Source: an uncultured Ectothiorhodospiraceae bacterium
Lineage (GTDB): Bacteria; Pseudomonadota; Gammaproteobacteria; XJ16; Halofilaceae
Direction of reading: 5' to 3'
Length of the DNA: 36,169 nucleotides
Assembly: GCA_913055615.1 (NCBI GenBank)
Contig: CAJXKK010000025.1
Location: 1 to 36,169, forward strand
The notes beneath the pieces are model-generated. The model saw nothing but the letters and a program-made list of their open reading frames with translations, ran no database searches and had not been told where the DNA came from. Each line of letters opens with the position of its first letter. Within the stretch, counting starts at the first letter, position 1. Of the stretch, positions 1 to 8,554 are shown piece by piece. The translations under genes and the position numbers were made by a program.

Positions 1-719
<719 letters not shown>

Positions 720-862
720 GAAGTCGGGCCGGATGTCGCTGTCGGGCCTTCCATGGTAGCAGCACACGCGGGTCGCCCGGCAGGCACCACCCGGTTCATC
801 CTGCCGGGCCCGCTCGCCTGCGGGCACTTCCGCGGGGCGCATCGGTCACAGCGAAGGGACAG

Positions 863-895
863 AAAAAAGCGGGGTCACACGCTATGCGACCCCGC
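863..895 (-). terminator. Rho-independent terminator, minus strand
   Basis: Read on the minus strand, a perfect 8-bp stem (GCGGGGTC / GACCCCGC, bases 888-895 and 869-876) closes an 11-base loop and is followed at once by six T (868-863). It would stop leftward transcripts coming from the nirK remnant or lipoprotein region before they enter trmFO. Confidence 0.8.
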
Positions 896-1062
896 CGGCA
901 AACGACGCGGATCCCCGATACACTGGCACTGGCGCGGGGTCGCGCGTCCCGTTGCGTCGGCGCCCACACCGCCGACACCCGTGAAGCGAGCAAAGAGCTT
1001 GCCAGGTGCCGACAACGGCGACGTGAAGCGCTCGGGGTCAAGGTCGTGGCGCCACCCAACGA

Positions 1063-1094
1063 CCCTGGCGGTACCCGCACGGGTGCCGCCAGGG
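1063..1094. repeat. Long near-perfect hairpin, no T-tract
   Basis: Arms 1063-1077 (CCCTGGCGGTACCCG) and 1080-1094 are inverted copies with one mismatch in 15, separated by two bases. Neither side carries a T-run, so this is not a standard intrinsic terminator. It could be a REP-like palindrome or an mRNA-stabilising structure. Confidence 0.6.
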
Positions 1095-1175
1095 CCGTTA
1101 TCCGGTCAATCACCCGGGGCATGGTGTCGACGGCCCGACACGAGGTGACGACCGCTCGCCCATCCCCCCGGCCGA

Positions 1176-1787
1176 TCAACGATCTTCGCGGAAGATCTCC
1201 GGGTTCTGTTCACCTTCGGCATGGAGAAAACCGGCGAGCCCTTTCTCCGCGCGCGACAGGGAATGGTCGACAAGGATGTAGCGGCCGGGCACGTCGAGAC
1301 CGAACTCGACCATGGTCGCACCGCCAGGGGCAACCGTCAGCGTCTGCACGTCACGCAGCGGTTCACTGGTGATGGCCCCCTGGTCATAGACCCGGTCGAA
1401 GATCTCGCCGATCACGCGGAACGAACTCGTGGCATTGGGCTCACCGACGCCGAAGAATATCCGGACATCCTCGCCCACCTCGGCTTCCAGCGGATGCTCG
1501 GCGGTCAACGCCCCGACGGCGCCATTGAAAGTGAAGTATTCCGCGCGTTCGTCCAGCAGTTTGTCGACACTGAAGCCAAGGTCCCCGCGCGTGCCGTGGT
1601 CCTCGACCGTGTACAGATCGCCCTGCATCACATAGAACTCACGATCGACATCTTCGAGACCACCCTCGGGCTCGATCACGGCCAGGCCATACATGCCGTT
1701 GGTGATGTGATGGGCGACCATGGGCGTGGCGCAGTTGTAGACGTAAATGCCCGGCTGCAGCGCCTTGAACTGGCATCCCTCTACGCA
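1176..1787 (-). pseudogene. 3' remnant of a copper-containing nitrite reductase (NirK/AniA type)
   Basis: The intact family is a periplasmic trimer of two-cupredoxin subunits that reduces nitrite to NO. Only the end of cupredoxin domain 1 and domain 2 remain. Similarity begins near FKALQPGIYVYNCATP (base about 1770) and continues through HHITNGMYGLAVIEPEGGL, REFYVMQGDLYT, SSFRVIGEIFDRVYD and GRYILVDHS to a stop at 1176. The type 1 copper ligands Cys, His (+8) and Met (+13) are visible. The type 2 copper His normally next to that Cys is Asn (YNC instead of YHC), and the expected SSFHVIGEIFD His is Arg. Upstream, codons 1788-1832 do not resemble the family and an in-frame TGA follows; a MITE-like element starts at 1860. 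The first ATG, at 1721, would drop the type 1 Cys. A broken gene is the best reading. Confidence 0.75.
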
Positions 1788-1859
1788 GGACGCTATGCCG
1801 CTACGCCGCCGCTGCCCTTGACCGGCATCAAGTGGCCGTCAGTCGCTCAACCGGGCCCA

Positions 1860-2025
1860 CTAGTGTCCTTTAACGCAAGTTCGTCGATCTTTCTCGGCGA
1901 GGCATCGTGGCGACTGGCAAGGCGCGCCGACGAGTCATAGCACCTCCTATGGCGAGGAGGCGCAACGCCGCCAGGCGCTTCGAGGCCCGGCGAAAAGACG
2001 ACGAACTTGCGTTAAAGGGCACTAG
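1860..2025. mobile_element. MITE-like palindromic element flanked by CTAG
   Basis: Terminal inverted repeats of 23 bp lie at 1864-1886 (beginning TGTCCTTTAACGCAAG) and 1999-2021, with one mismatch. Both ends are bounded by CTAG (1860-1863 and 2022-2025), which could be a 4-bp target duplication or part of a palindromic terminus. The 112-bp interior is itself loosely palindromic around 1936-1952 (CATAG...CTATG). There is no transposase. A 4-bp CTAG duplication would fit a non-autonomous derivative of an IS5-like element, but that is inference. The right end overlaps the stop codon of the neighbouring lipoprotein gene. Confidence 0.75.
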
Positions 2026-2717
2026 AGGGTCCGCGCACAACCACGCAGCTGACGCTCATCCAGGGTCAGCGTGGCGGTCAACGGATACGATTCCCCGCTC
2101 ATTGAATCGGTGCAGCCCGATTCCGTCAGGCGCAGGCGCAGGCGCTGACCGGCGGCCCGCCCCGTATAGACCGTCGCGCCGGAGCCCGTCCGTTCCCGCA
2201 CCGGATCGCGCGCAACCAGCATGTCGGCCTCTCCCGCCTGGACGATTCGCAGCCACTCACCCTCGACGACCTCGACCGACCAGCCCGGTTCCTGACCGAG
2301 CGCACGCAGATCGACACCACGCAGTGCCGCCGCCTGCCACGGGTCGGCGGCGTCGCGGCCCCGACAACCGCTGCGGATGCTGGCATCGACCGCGATCGTC
2401 GCCTGATTGCCCTGCACCTGGAGCAGGGTCTCATCATCGGCGTAGCGGGTACCCGTTTCCGCCGGTTCCCGCGCCAGCGTCAGCCGCCGGGTCCCGAGGT
2501 CGACCCGCGCCTCGTCACCATCCGTCCGGGCGCTGAAACGGAACCCGCCGGGGCAGGTATAGACCCGCGCGAATGGCTCGTCCCCGTTCGCGGCCGTCGA
2601 CGCGTTGCCGCCGCTGGTGGTGACGGTGCTGGTCGGCAGCAGCGCGGCGCAGCCGGCGAGGAATCCGGGCAGCACGACGGCGAGGACCGCCGTTCGGGGG
2701 AACCACGAGCATTGCAT
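2022..2717 (-). CDS. Lipoprotein with MliC-like and COG3650-like domains
   Basis: This is a 231-residue protein. It has a lipoprotein signal peptide (about 1-22: hydrophobic run VLAVVLPGFLAGC, with the Cys as lipidation site), so it probably sits in the outer or inner membrane facing the periplasm. Residues about 50-115 resemble the MliC/PliC C-type lysozyme inhibitor fold (YTCPGGFRFSAR, then DDETLLQVQGN). Residues about 125-231 resemble COG3650-type domains (LRALGQEPGWSVEV, then MSGESYPLTATLTLDERQLRGCA). A role in shielding peptidoglycan from lysozyme is inferred from the first domain only. The ATG at 2717 is preceded by AAAAGG. The TAG stop (2024-2022) lies inside the CTAG end of the MITE-like element, so the element may have trimmed the native end by a few residues. 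The upstream region is divergent with the DUF2062 gene. Confidence 0.75.
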   Translation of the reverse strand: MQCSWFPRTAVLAVVLPGFLAGCAALLPTSTVTTSGGNASTAANGDEPFARVYTCPGGFRFSARTDGDEARVDLGTRRLTLAREPAETGTRYADDETLLQVQGNQATIAVDASIRSGCRGRDAADPWQAAALRGVDLRALGQEPGWSVEVVEGEWLRIVQAGEADMLVARDPVRERTGSGATVYTGRAAGQRLRLRLTESGCTDSMSGESYPLTATLTLDERQLRGCARTL

Positions 2718-2895
2718 ATCAATTCGCCTTTTGTCGCTTCGCGCCGGGCGACTGAAAACGCTTGCGGCAGCGGGGGGTGGCACGCTGCGTGATGATACCG
2801 CGGTCCATCGCCAATTGTCGGCGCGCAGCGCCACACGGCTCGCTCCCGGGCGACAGGGAACGCCCCGTCGGCGTACGCAGACCACCGACAACAGG

Positions 2896-2901
2896 TATAA
2901 T
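2896..2901 (+). promoter_or_regulatory. Candidate -10 box (TATAAT) for the DUF2062 gene
   Basis: A perfect TATAAT lies 50 bases upstream of the start codon at 2952. I see no good -35 hexamer at the usual spacing, so the promoter is tentative. Confidence 0.45.
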
Positions 2902-2951
2902 CCCCGGCCTTTCCGTCCGCGGCGGCCACCCAACATTCACGCGGGTACCCC

Positions 2952-3491
2952 ATGTTTCGCTACCTCCAGTCCTGGCTGCCGTCGCGCAAACAGGCGCACG
3001 GGTGGCTTGAACGCCACCCCTGGATCTCCGGAGCGCTGGAGCGGACCGGTTGCCTGCACGTCCACCGCCGCACGCTGGCGCGCGGCGTCGCCGTGGGCGT
3101 GTTCGTCGGCCTCACACCGACGGTGGGCATGCAGACACTGTTGATGCTCATCGGCTGTATCGCCATCCGTGGAAATTTTCCCGCCGCGTTTGTCGTGTCC
3201 TGGGTCAGCAATCCGATCACGCTCGGGCCACTGTATTTCGCGTTCAACGGACTCGGGGAGGCGGTCTTCGGGGGGATCATCGGCCCGGAGATCAGCATCT
3301 CCGATCGCGCGGACGAGGCCGCCGTAGGCCTGATCTATCTGATTCTCGGCAGCCTGTTGATCGCCGGCCCACTGGCGGTTGCCGCCTACGTGATCTCCAT
3401 CTGGGTCGGGCGGCTGCTCGTAATCCGCCGTCGCCGTCATGCGTTGCGTGGACGCAGGGAACGGAACCAGGGTGGGGGTGGTCATACGTGA
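2952..3491 (+). CDS. DUF2062 family membrane protein
   Basis: This 179-residue protein belongs to the DUF2062 family, whose function is not established. The N-terminal half carries the family signature HRRTLARGVAVGVFVGLTPTVGMQTLL (about residues 38-64) followed by a hydrophobic helix. VVSWVSNPITLGPLYF (about 82-97) is the conserved middle motif. A second hydrophobic pair lies at about 124-158, and the protein ends in a basic, Arg-rich cytoplasmic tail. It is probably an inner-membrane protein with two to four helices. The start at 2952 begins at the conserved N terminus; the upstream Shine-Dalgarno is weak. A hairpin follows directly after the stop. Neighbours give no functional clue. Confidence 0.85.
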   Translation: MFRYLQSWLPSRKQAHGWLERHPWISGALERTGCLHVHRRTLARGVAVGVFVGLTPTVGMQTLLMLIGCIAIRGNFPAAFVVSWVSNPITLGPLYFAFNGLGEAVFGGIIGPEISISDRADEAAVGLIYLILGSLLIAGPLAVAAYVISIWVGRLLVIRRRRHALRGRRERNQGGGGHT

Positions 3492-3494
3492 GCC

Positions 3495-3516
3495 GATCCG
3501 CCCGGACCGGCGGATC
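3495..3516 (+). terminator. Hairpin after the DUF2062 gene
   Basis: A perfect 8-bp stem GATCCGCC / GGCGGATC with a 6-base loop starts 4 bases after the stop codon. There is no T-run, so it may be only an RNA-processing or attenuating structure. Confidence 0.4.
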
Positions 3517-3610
3517 ACGTAACAGGCCCAGGCGCCTGATCGGACCGCGATGCGACACCCGTTGGTCCCCGGCACCGCCATACCACCGTGCACCGGGCCG
3601 CGCTGCGGAT

Positions 3611-3639
3611 TTCCCACTGGACACGGAGCGGGACATAAT
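3611..3639 (+). promoter_or_regulatory. Candidate sigma-70 promoter of the GGDEF-EAL gene
   Basis: TTCCCA (3611-3616) and CATAAT (3634-3639) are separated by 17 bases. Transcription would begin near 3646, which is downstream of the longest possible ORF start (3550) and therefore supports the ATG at 3715 as the real start. Confidence 0.4.
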
Positions 3640-3714
3640 GGCCTTCATCGTCATGAGCTGCCCGGACTGCGGTTCACGACCCGCACGCTCGCCTCCAGCC
3701 GACAGGTTCAGCGG

Positions 3715-6700
3715 ATGACCCGACCGATACGGTCCCACGATGCCCCGCCCCAGGCGCAGCAGTGCCGGGGACCCGACCCGGTGCTGGACCGGGTCGGTCG
3801 CGTCCATGCCGACGGTACACTGCACGACACGAGCGGTTACTGGCCCATGATCGCGAGTGGCATGCACCTCGCGGAGGTCGTCGCTGACCAGGGCCGCGCC
3901 GCGGTCGAGGCCGGGCTAAGCGCGGCGCTCGCCGGGGGTGAAGGCGAGGTCCGTGCGTGCCCGCGCGATCGCCCCGTCGACCTCGTCTGGTGCTTCAGCC
4001 GGATCGATGCGGCATCCGCCAGCCTGTCGCTGTTCCCGCCGCCGGCTCCATCAGTGATGGCGGCCGCCGTCGCCGACGCGGTCGATGCCGGCATCACCCT
4101 CAGCGACCGCGATGGCCGCCTGCGCTACGTCAACGAGGCCTACGCACGGATCCATGGGCGCCCGCGGGGGACCCTGATCGGGCGTATCTTCGCGGACGTA
4201 CTGCAGCCCGCCGATCGCGACCGGGCACTCGCACACCACCACGATGTGCTCAAGCATGGCCCTGGCCCGGATCCGGTCGAGCACGCAATCCAGCGCAGTG
4301 ATGGTGCATGGCGCATTGTCGACACGCGCGAGACGCTGGTGGAACTGCCTGACGGGCTGTATCGGCTGGCGACCGTCGTCGATGTCACCGGGCAGCGGAT
4401 GAACGAGCGCCACCAGGCCGATACGGAGGCCCGGCTGCGCGATCTCATGGACACGATCCCAGGCGCGATCTACCAGTTCCGGCAGACCGCTTACGGGCAC
4501 TATGTCATCGATCACCTCAGCGAGGGGTTGCGGGCAATCGCCGGTTTCGATGACGCCGTGGACATGCACGACTTCGATACCTGGCTGAGCTGGATCCCGA
4601 GGGAGGCAGTCCGGCCATTCATCGAAAGCATCGAGCAGTCGCGTGATCAGCTGACGTCATGGACCCACGAGTGGCCGATCGATGTACCGACCGGACGCGT
4701 CTGGCTTCATGGCGCTTCACGCCCGCATCGGCGGGCGGATGGGGCAACCGTGTGGAACGGCCTGCTGTTCGATATCACGCCCCGCAAGATTGCCGAGCAG
4801 CGGCTGGGCCAGGCGAAGACCGATTACCGGCATGTGTTCGAACACACCCGCGAGGGCATTTACCGCTCGACCCCCGAGGGGCGCCTGCTCGATGTCAACT
4901 GGCCGCTCGTGCGTATGCACCGGTGCGAAGACAAACAGGATCTGCTGGCCCGCGTGCACGACATCGCCACCGACTGGTACGTAGATCCCGGCGCGCGCGC
5001 CCGCATCCGGCAGGCGCTTGAGCAGCAGGATCACGTGGAAGATTTCCAGGCCGAGGTCCGGCAGGTCGGCACCGGGGAACGCTTCTGGACCAGCGAGAAC
5101 GGCCGCGCCGTGCGCGATCCCGAGGGGAATATCCTCTATTACCAGGGCACGGTACGGGATATCACGGAGCAGCGCCGCGCGGAGCGCTTCGCCGCGCACC
5201 GTGGCGAGATCCTGGAGATGGTGGCGCGGGGTGAACCGCTCACCCGGATCGTCTACGAGGTCGTGGGCACGCTCGAGGAGTACCAGCCGCGGCTGACCGC
5301 CGCCGTGTGCCAGCTCCACGATGGCGTCATGGACGTGGAGGCCGCACCCGCGCTGTCGAACGACTGCATCGCCGCGATCCACGACATCGCGCCGAGCGAG
5401 ATCGGCGGTGCGATCGCGGCCGCCATGCGCGGCTCCGATGCGCGCCTGGACAGCGAACAGACGCCGACTCCCGGCGCCAGTGAGCGGCTGCACGAGGCCA
5501 TGGCGACGGCGGGGTACGGCGACGTCATGGCCTTCCCGGTGCTGGACCAGGAAAGCGCCGTGCTCGGCGTCCTGATCGTCTTCGTGGCCAGGCGCGGCGA
5601 CATCGATGACGACGTGCGCAACCTGCTGCATGAGCTGGCCCAGATCACCTCGATCGCGTTCGACCAGCATCGCCTGATGCAGAAGCTGGTGGAACAGGCC
5701 CAGTACGACCCGCTCACCCAGTTGCCGAACCGGAGCCTGCTCGATGACCGCCTGCGCCAGACGATGCTCGACGCCGGCCGCAAGGGTCGCTTCGTCACCG
5801 TGATCCTGCTCGACCTGGACGAGTTCAAACTGGTCAACGATACGCTCGGACACAAGGCCGGCGACCAGTTGCTGACCGAGGTCGCCGTCCGGCTGCAGGA
5901 CTGCCTGCGGGCGGGCGATACGGTCGCGCGGTTCGGCGGCGACGAGTTCGTCGCCGTGGTCCCGATCGCGCATGCGGAGGACGCGACCGAGGTCGCGGAA
6001 CGCATACTCAATCGGCTCCAGCCCCGATTCCGCATCCAGGACCGCGAGATCGCGGCCCAACCGAGTATCGGCATCAGCCTGTTCCCGCAGGACGGCCTGA
6101 GCGCCGACAACCTCATCCAGGCGGCGGATACCGCCATGTATACGGCGAAACACGCGGGCAAGAACCAGTATCGCTACTTCGCGGAGTCGATGAACGATCA
6201 GGTCACCGAGCGCCTGCAGATCGAGGCGCAGCTGCGCGATGCCCTGGAGCAGGGGCAGCTGGTCCTGCACTACCAGCCGCGGGTGAGGCTGACTGACGGC
6301 CATTACTACGGCGCCGAGGCGCTGCTGCGCTGGGAGCACCCCCAACGCGGTCTACTGCGACCCGGCGAATTCCTGCAGATCGCCGAACAGAGCGCGCTGA
6401 TCGGCGAGATCGACCGCTACGTGCTGGCCTACGCGATCCGCCAGGTAGCCGAATGGCAGGCTGCCGGCCATGACATCGTGGTTTCGATCAATCTCTCGGC
6501 GCAGCTGCTCAACCGGGAGGGCTTCGGCGCGTACGTCGCGCGCCTGATCGACGAGGCCGGCGCCGGGCCGGCGGGCATCGAACTGGAGATCACCGAGAGC
6601 ATGGTCATGCAGGACTTCGCACACGCCACGCGCCAGCTGCGTGACCTCCGGGAACGCTGTCCGGGCCTGCGGATCGCTCTTGATGATTTCGGTTCCGGCT

Positions 6701-7008
6701 ACTCCTCGCTGCAGTACCTGCGCGAACTGCCGATCGACACCCTCAAGATCGACCGTTCATTCGTAGCCGATCTGGACACCTGCGACGCGGCCGATACCGG
6801 CCGGGCGATCGCCAAGACGATCGTCGAACTCGGCCAGAACCTCGGCATGTATGTCATCGCCGAGGGCGTGGAGACACCGACCCAGGTCGAGGCGCTGCTG
6901 TCGATCGACTGCCATGAGGCACAGGGCTTCTGGTTCGCGCGGGCGATGCCCGTCAGCCAATTCGCGGACACCATCGGCGAAGCCGGCGATCCCCGCACCG
7001 GGCGATAG
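3715..7008 (+). CDS. PAS-PAS-PAS-GAF-GGDEF-EAL bifunctional c-di-GMP enzyme
   Basis: This 1097-residue cytoplasmic sensor/turnover protein has the following order: a short unrecognised N-terminal region; PAS about 120-225 (GITLSDRDGRLRYVNEAY); PAS about 241-355; PAS about 372-490 (ending TVRDITEQRRAE); a GAF-like segment about 500-655; GGDEF about 660-825; EAL about 840-1090. The cyclase site is intact (RFGGDEF, 741-745), with a product-inhibition RxxD (RAGD) five residues upstream. The phosphodiesterase signatures are also intact: AEALLRW (868-870 = EAL), ELEITES, LDDFGSGYSS, LKIDRSF, IAEGVET. Both activities are therefore chemically possible; which one dominates cannot be read from sequence. 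No transmembrane segment is seen, so the signals are probably internal (redox, gas or small ligand). The start at 3715 has a weak ribosome site; 3550 would extend into a region with no conserved sequence and upstream of the candidate promoter. Confidence 0.93.
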   Translation: MTRPIRSHDAPPQAQQCRGPDPVLDRVGRVHADGTLHDTSGYWPMIASGMHLAEVVADQGRAAVEAGLSAALAGGEGEVRACPRDRPVDLVWCFSRIDAASASLSLFPPPAPSVMAAAVADAVDAGITLSDRDGRLRYVNEAYARIHGRPRGTLIGRIFADVLQPADRDRALAHHHDVLKHGPGPDPVEHAIQRSDGAWRIVDTRETLVELPDGLYRLATVVDVTGQRMNERHQADTEARLRDLMDTIPGAIYQFRQTAYGHYVIDHLSEGLRAIAGFDDAVDMHDFDTWLSWIPREAVRPFIESIEQSRDQLTSWTHEWPIDVPTGRVWLHGASRPHRRADGATVWNGLLFDITPRKIAEQRLGQAKTDYRHVFEHTREGIYRSTPEGRLLDVNWPLVRMHRCEDKQDLLARVHDIATDWYVDPGARARIRQALEQQDHVEDFQAEVRQVGTGERFWTSENGRAVRDPEGNILYYQGTVRDITEQRRAERFAAHRGEILEMVARGEPLTRIVYEVVGTLEEYQPRLTAAVCQLHDGVMDVEAAPALSNDCIAAIHDIAPSEIGGAIAAAMRGSDARLDSEQTPTPGASERLHEAMATAGYGDVMAFPVLDQESAVLGVLIVFVARRGDIDDDVRNLLHELAQITSIAFDQHRLMQKLVEQAQYDPLTQLPNRSLLDDRLRQTMLDAGRKGRFVTVILLDLDEFKLVNDTLGHKAGDQLLTEVAVRLQDCLRAGDTVARFGGDEFVAVVPIAHAEDATEVAERILNRLQPRFRIQDREIAAQPSIGISLFPQDGLSADNLIQAADTAMYTAKHAGKNQYRYFAESMNDQVTERLQIEAQLRDALEQGQLVLHYQPRVRLTDGHYYGAEALLRWEHPQRGLLRPGEFLQIAEQSALIGEIDRYVLAYAIRQVAEWQAAGHDIVVSINLSAQLLNREGFGAYVARLIDEAGAGPAGIELEITESMVMQDFAHATRQLRDLRERCPGLRIALDDFGSGYSSLQYLRELPIDTLKIDRSFVADLDTCDAADTGRAIAKTIVELGQNLGMYVIAEGVETPTQVEALLSIDCHEAQGFWFARAMPVSQFADTIGEAGDPRTGR

Positions 7009-7020
7009 AAACGACCGCCT

Positions 7021-7040
7021 GAAGGACGTCTGATTATCGA
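7021..7040 (+). repeat. Copy of a short dispersed repeat (AAGGACGTCTGATTATCG)
   Basis: This segment, 13 bases after the GGDEF-EAL stop, closely matches the repeat arm at 18449-18466 (AAGGAACGTCTGATTGTCG) upstream of dcm. It appears here as a single arm without the inverted partner. Confidence 0.4.
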
Positions 7041-7113
7041 AAGTTCTGCAACCGGGGAGCCGAAGACCCGGATCACCGCACCCCGCGCAGGCGCACCCGC
7101 ATGCACGACAGGG

Positions 7114-7986
7114 TCAGCCGCCTCCGGCCAGCCCCGCACGCGGGTCTTCGCTCGCCGTCTCCTGCGATTGCCACAGGATCCAGCTGATCGCCACACCCGC
7201 GCTGAGCGCGTGATCCGTCTCCATCAGCGGACTGTCATCGAAAGTGGCCCCATCGAGATAGTCGTAACGCAGGAATGAACCGACCCAGAAACGATCGAAA
7301 CGACGCCTCGCGCTCACCAGCATCGACAGGCCACTGTAGCCCGCCGAGGCGCGGTACGCGGGACGCTGCGGTGTCACATCGTCCGCGCCGACATCGTAGT
7401 AGTAGGCGTGGAAATCGCGGCTGGCGAACTTGGGTCCGATATTGAAGCCGAGATCCCAGTCGCCGATCAGCCGGGGGGCGTCGTAATGCAGCATCGGATG
7501 GACCTTCCAGCCTTCCTGGCGGGTCGAGCCATCGTCGATGGCGATGGCCGCGCGCACGGGCAGCCTGAACTCCAGCTGCCCACTGTCCGTCTCCATGAGG
7601 CGCACCTTGAGCGAAGGCCCGAGTTCGAGCAGCGGATCGAGTTCTTCCATGCCGGCACGCGGACCGTCATCGCTGCTCTCGACCGGGATGGCCCCGTCGA
7701 AGCTCAGATCAAGCTCGACATTATCCGCATCCCAGAGCATGCCGCGGGCGCCGCCCCGATCCACGCGCAGGCGCTCGCCGCGGTAGACCACAAACGGGAT
7801 CGGGAGCGTGAAACCGCGCTGCTCATCGGCACCGCGGTACGCCGGGAAGGTAACCGGCGCGACGCCGACCCCCAGCTCCCATAGCGGTTTCTCGGCGGCC
7901 TGAATAGCAGTCGCGCCGGTCGCCAGCACGATGCCCGCGAGCGACGCGACGAGCGGGCGTACGGGTAGCCCGCGGCCGGCGTTCAC
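7114..7986 (-). CDS. MipA/OmpV family outer-membrane protein
   Basis: This 290-residue predicted outer-membrane beta-barrel belongs to the MipA/OmpV family. Residues 1-30 form a Sec signal peptide (VASLAGIVLATGATAIQAAE). The family start motif WELGVGVAPVTFPAYRGADEQRG follows, with conserved LPIPFVVYRGERLRVDRGGARG, then alternating hydrophobic strands with many aromatic residues, and the end TDHALSAGVAISWILW. Family members are structural or scaffold-like porins; E. coli MipA links a murein hydrolase to a synthase, but that role cannot be assumed here. The start codon is GTG at 7986, with GGGCGAG 4 bases upstream. It lies 14 bases downstream of the DUF3617 gene on the same strand and is probably co-transcribed with it. 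Confidence 0.85.
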   Translation of the reverse strand: MNAGRGLPVRPLVASLAGIVLATGATAIQAAEKPLWELGVGVAPVTFPAYRGADEQRGFTLPIPFVVYRGERLRVDRGGARGMLWDADNVELDLSFDGAIPVESSDDGPRAGMEELDPLLELGPSLKVRLMETDSGQLEFRLPVRAAIAIDDGSTRQEGWKVHPMLHYDAPRLIGDWDLGFNIGPKFASRDFHAYYYDVGADDVTPQRPAYRASAGYSGLSMLVSARRRFDRFWVGSFLRYDYLDGATFDDSPLMETDHALSAGVAISWILWQSQETASEDPRAGLAGGG

Positions 7987-8000
7987 GGGGCTCGCCCGGA

Positions 8001-8426
8001 TCAGCAGTCACCGACGCGTCGGCCCTCGACGCGCGAGCGCATCTCCATGGACTGCCCACTCATCGACATCTTTGCGACGGACTCGCCCTCGACCCGGTCG
8101 CCGAGCAGGCGCATGTCCATCGTCATGCGCACCTCGACGCCCTGCTGCCCGGGGCAGACGAGCGTGAAACCGGCCTTGTCGGCGCTGACTTCACGGCGCT
8201 CGACCTCACACTCCTCGACATCCTCCATGAACGCATCCGCTTCATCGAGCTCGCCCTCAGTGACGCACTGGCTATGGGTCGATGTCTGCTCGGGGATGTC
8301 CATGGGACCGCTGATCCGGGTCGTGGTCGTATATTCCCACTGCCCGGGCTCCATGTTCGGCTGCACGGCGATGGCGAGCCCGGGCACACAGACGAGGGCC
8401 AGGGCGGTCAGGGTCTTGTGGCACAT
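8001..8426 (-). CDS. DUF3617 family exported protein
   Basis: This 141-residue protein has a Sec signal peptide (about 1-20, ending GLAIAV) and then the DUF3617 signature: PNMEPGQWEYTTTTRISGPMDIP (about 22-44), a central Cys-containing QCVTEGELD, and SMSGQSMEMRSRVEGRRVGDC at the C terminus. Conserved Cys residues suggest disulphides in the periplasm. The family has no established function. The ATG at 8426 follows GGAGATTCCCCA, a good Shine-Dalgarno site. It is probably the first gene of a two-gene unit with the MipA/OmpV gene. Confidence 0.82.
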   Translation of the reverse strand: MCHKTLTALALVCVPGLAIAVQPNMEPGQWEYTTTTRISGPMDIPEQTSTHSQCVTEGELDEADAFMEDVEECEVERREVSADKAGFTLVCPGQQGVEVRMTMDMRLLGDRVEGESVAKMSMSGQSMEMRSRVEGRRVGDC

Positions 8427-8554
8427 TGGGGAATCTCCGTTTCGCGGACGCCATGCGTCCGGGCTATCAGCGGCATGCCGCGCACGCGGATGCGTGCGGG
8501 ATGCGCATGCCATCATGCGACAATAGCGCGCGTGCGCCACGGGGAAAAGACATC

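Larger units (their letters stand above)
720..1175. other. Non-coding gap between trmFO and the nirK remnant
   Basis: No open frame in these 456 bases has a recognisable product or a plausible coding pattern. The region holds a minus-strand intrinsic terminator (863-895) and a long isolated hairpin (1063-1094), both listed separately. I see no tRNA cloverleaf. Confidence 0.6.

Noticed and set aside
796-1179. 127-codon minus frame in the gap after trmFO
   Set aside because: It runs through the terminator hairpin and the isolated hairpin, has no ribosome site and reads as Arg/Ser-rich noise.
4717-6345. 542-codon open frame antisense to the GGDEF-EAL gene
   Set aside because: It is the mirror of a very strongly conserved coding frame in GC-rich DNA and its translation is low-complexity His/Leu/Arg without any motif.
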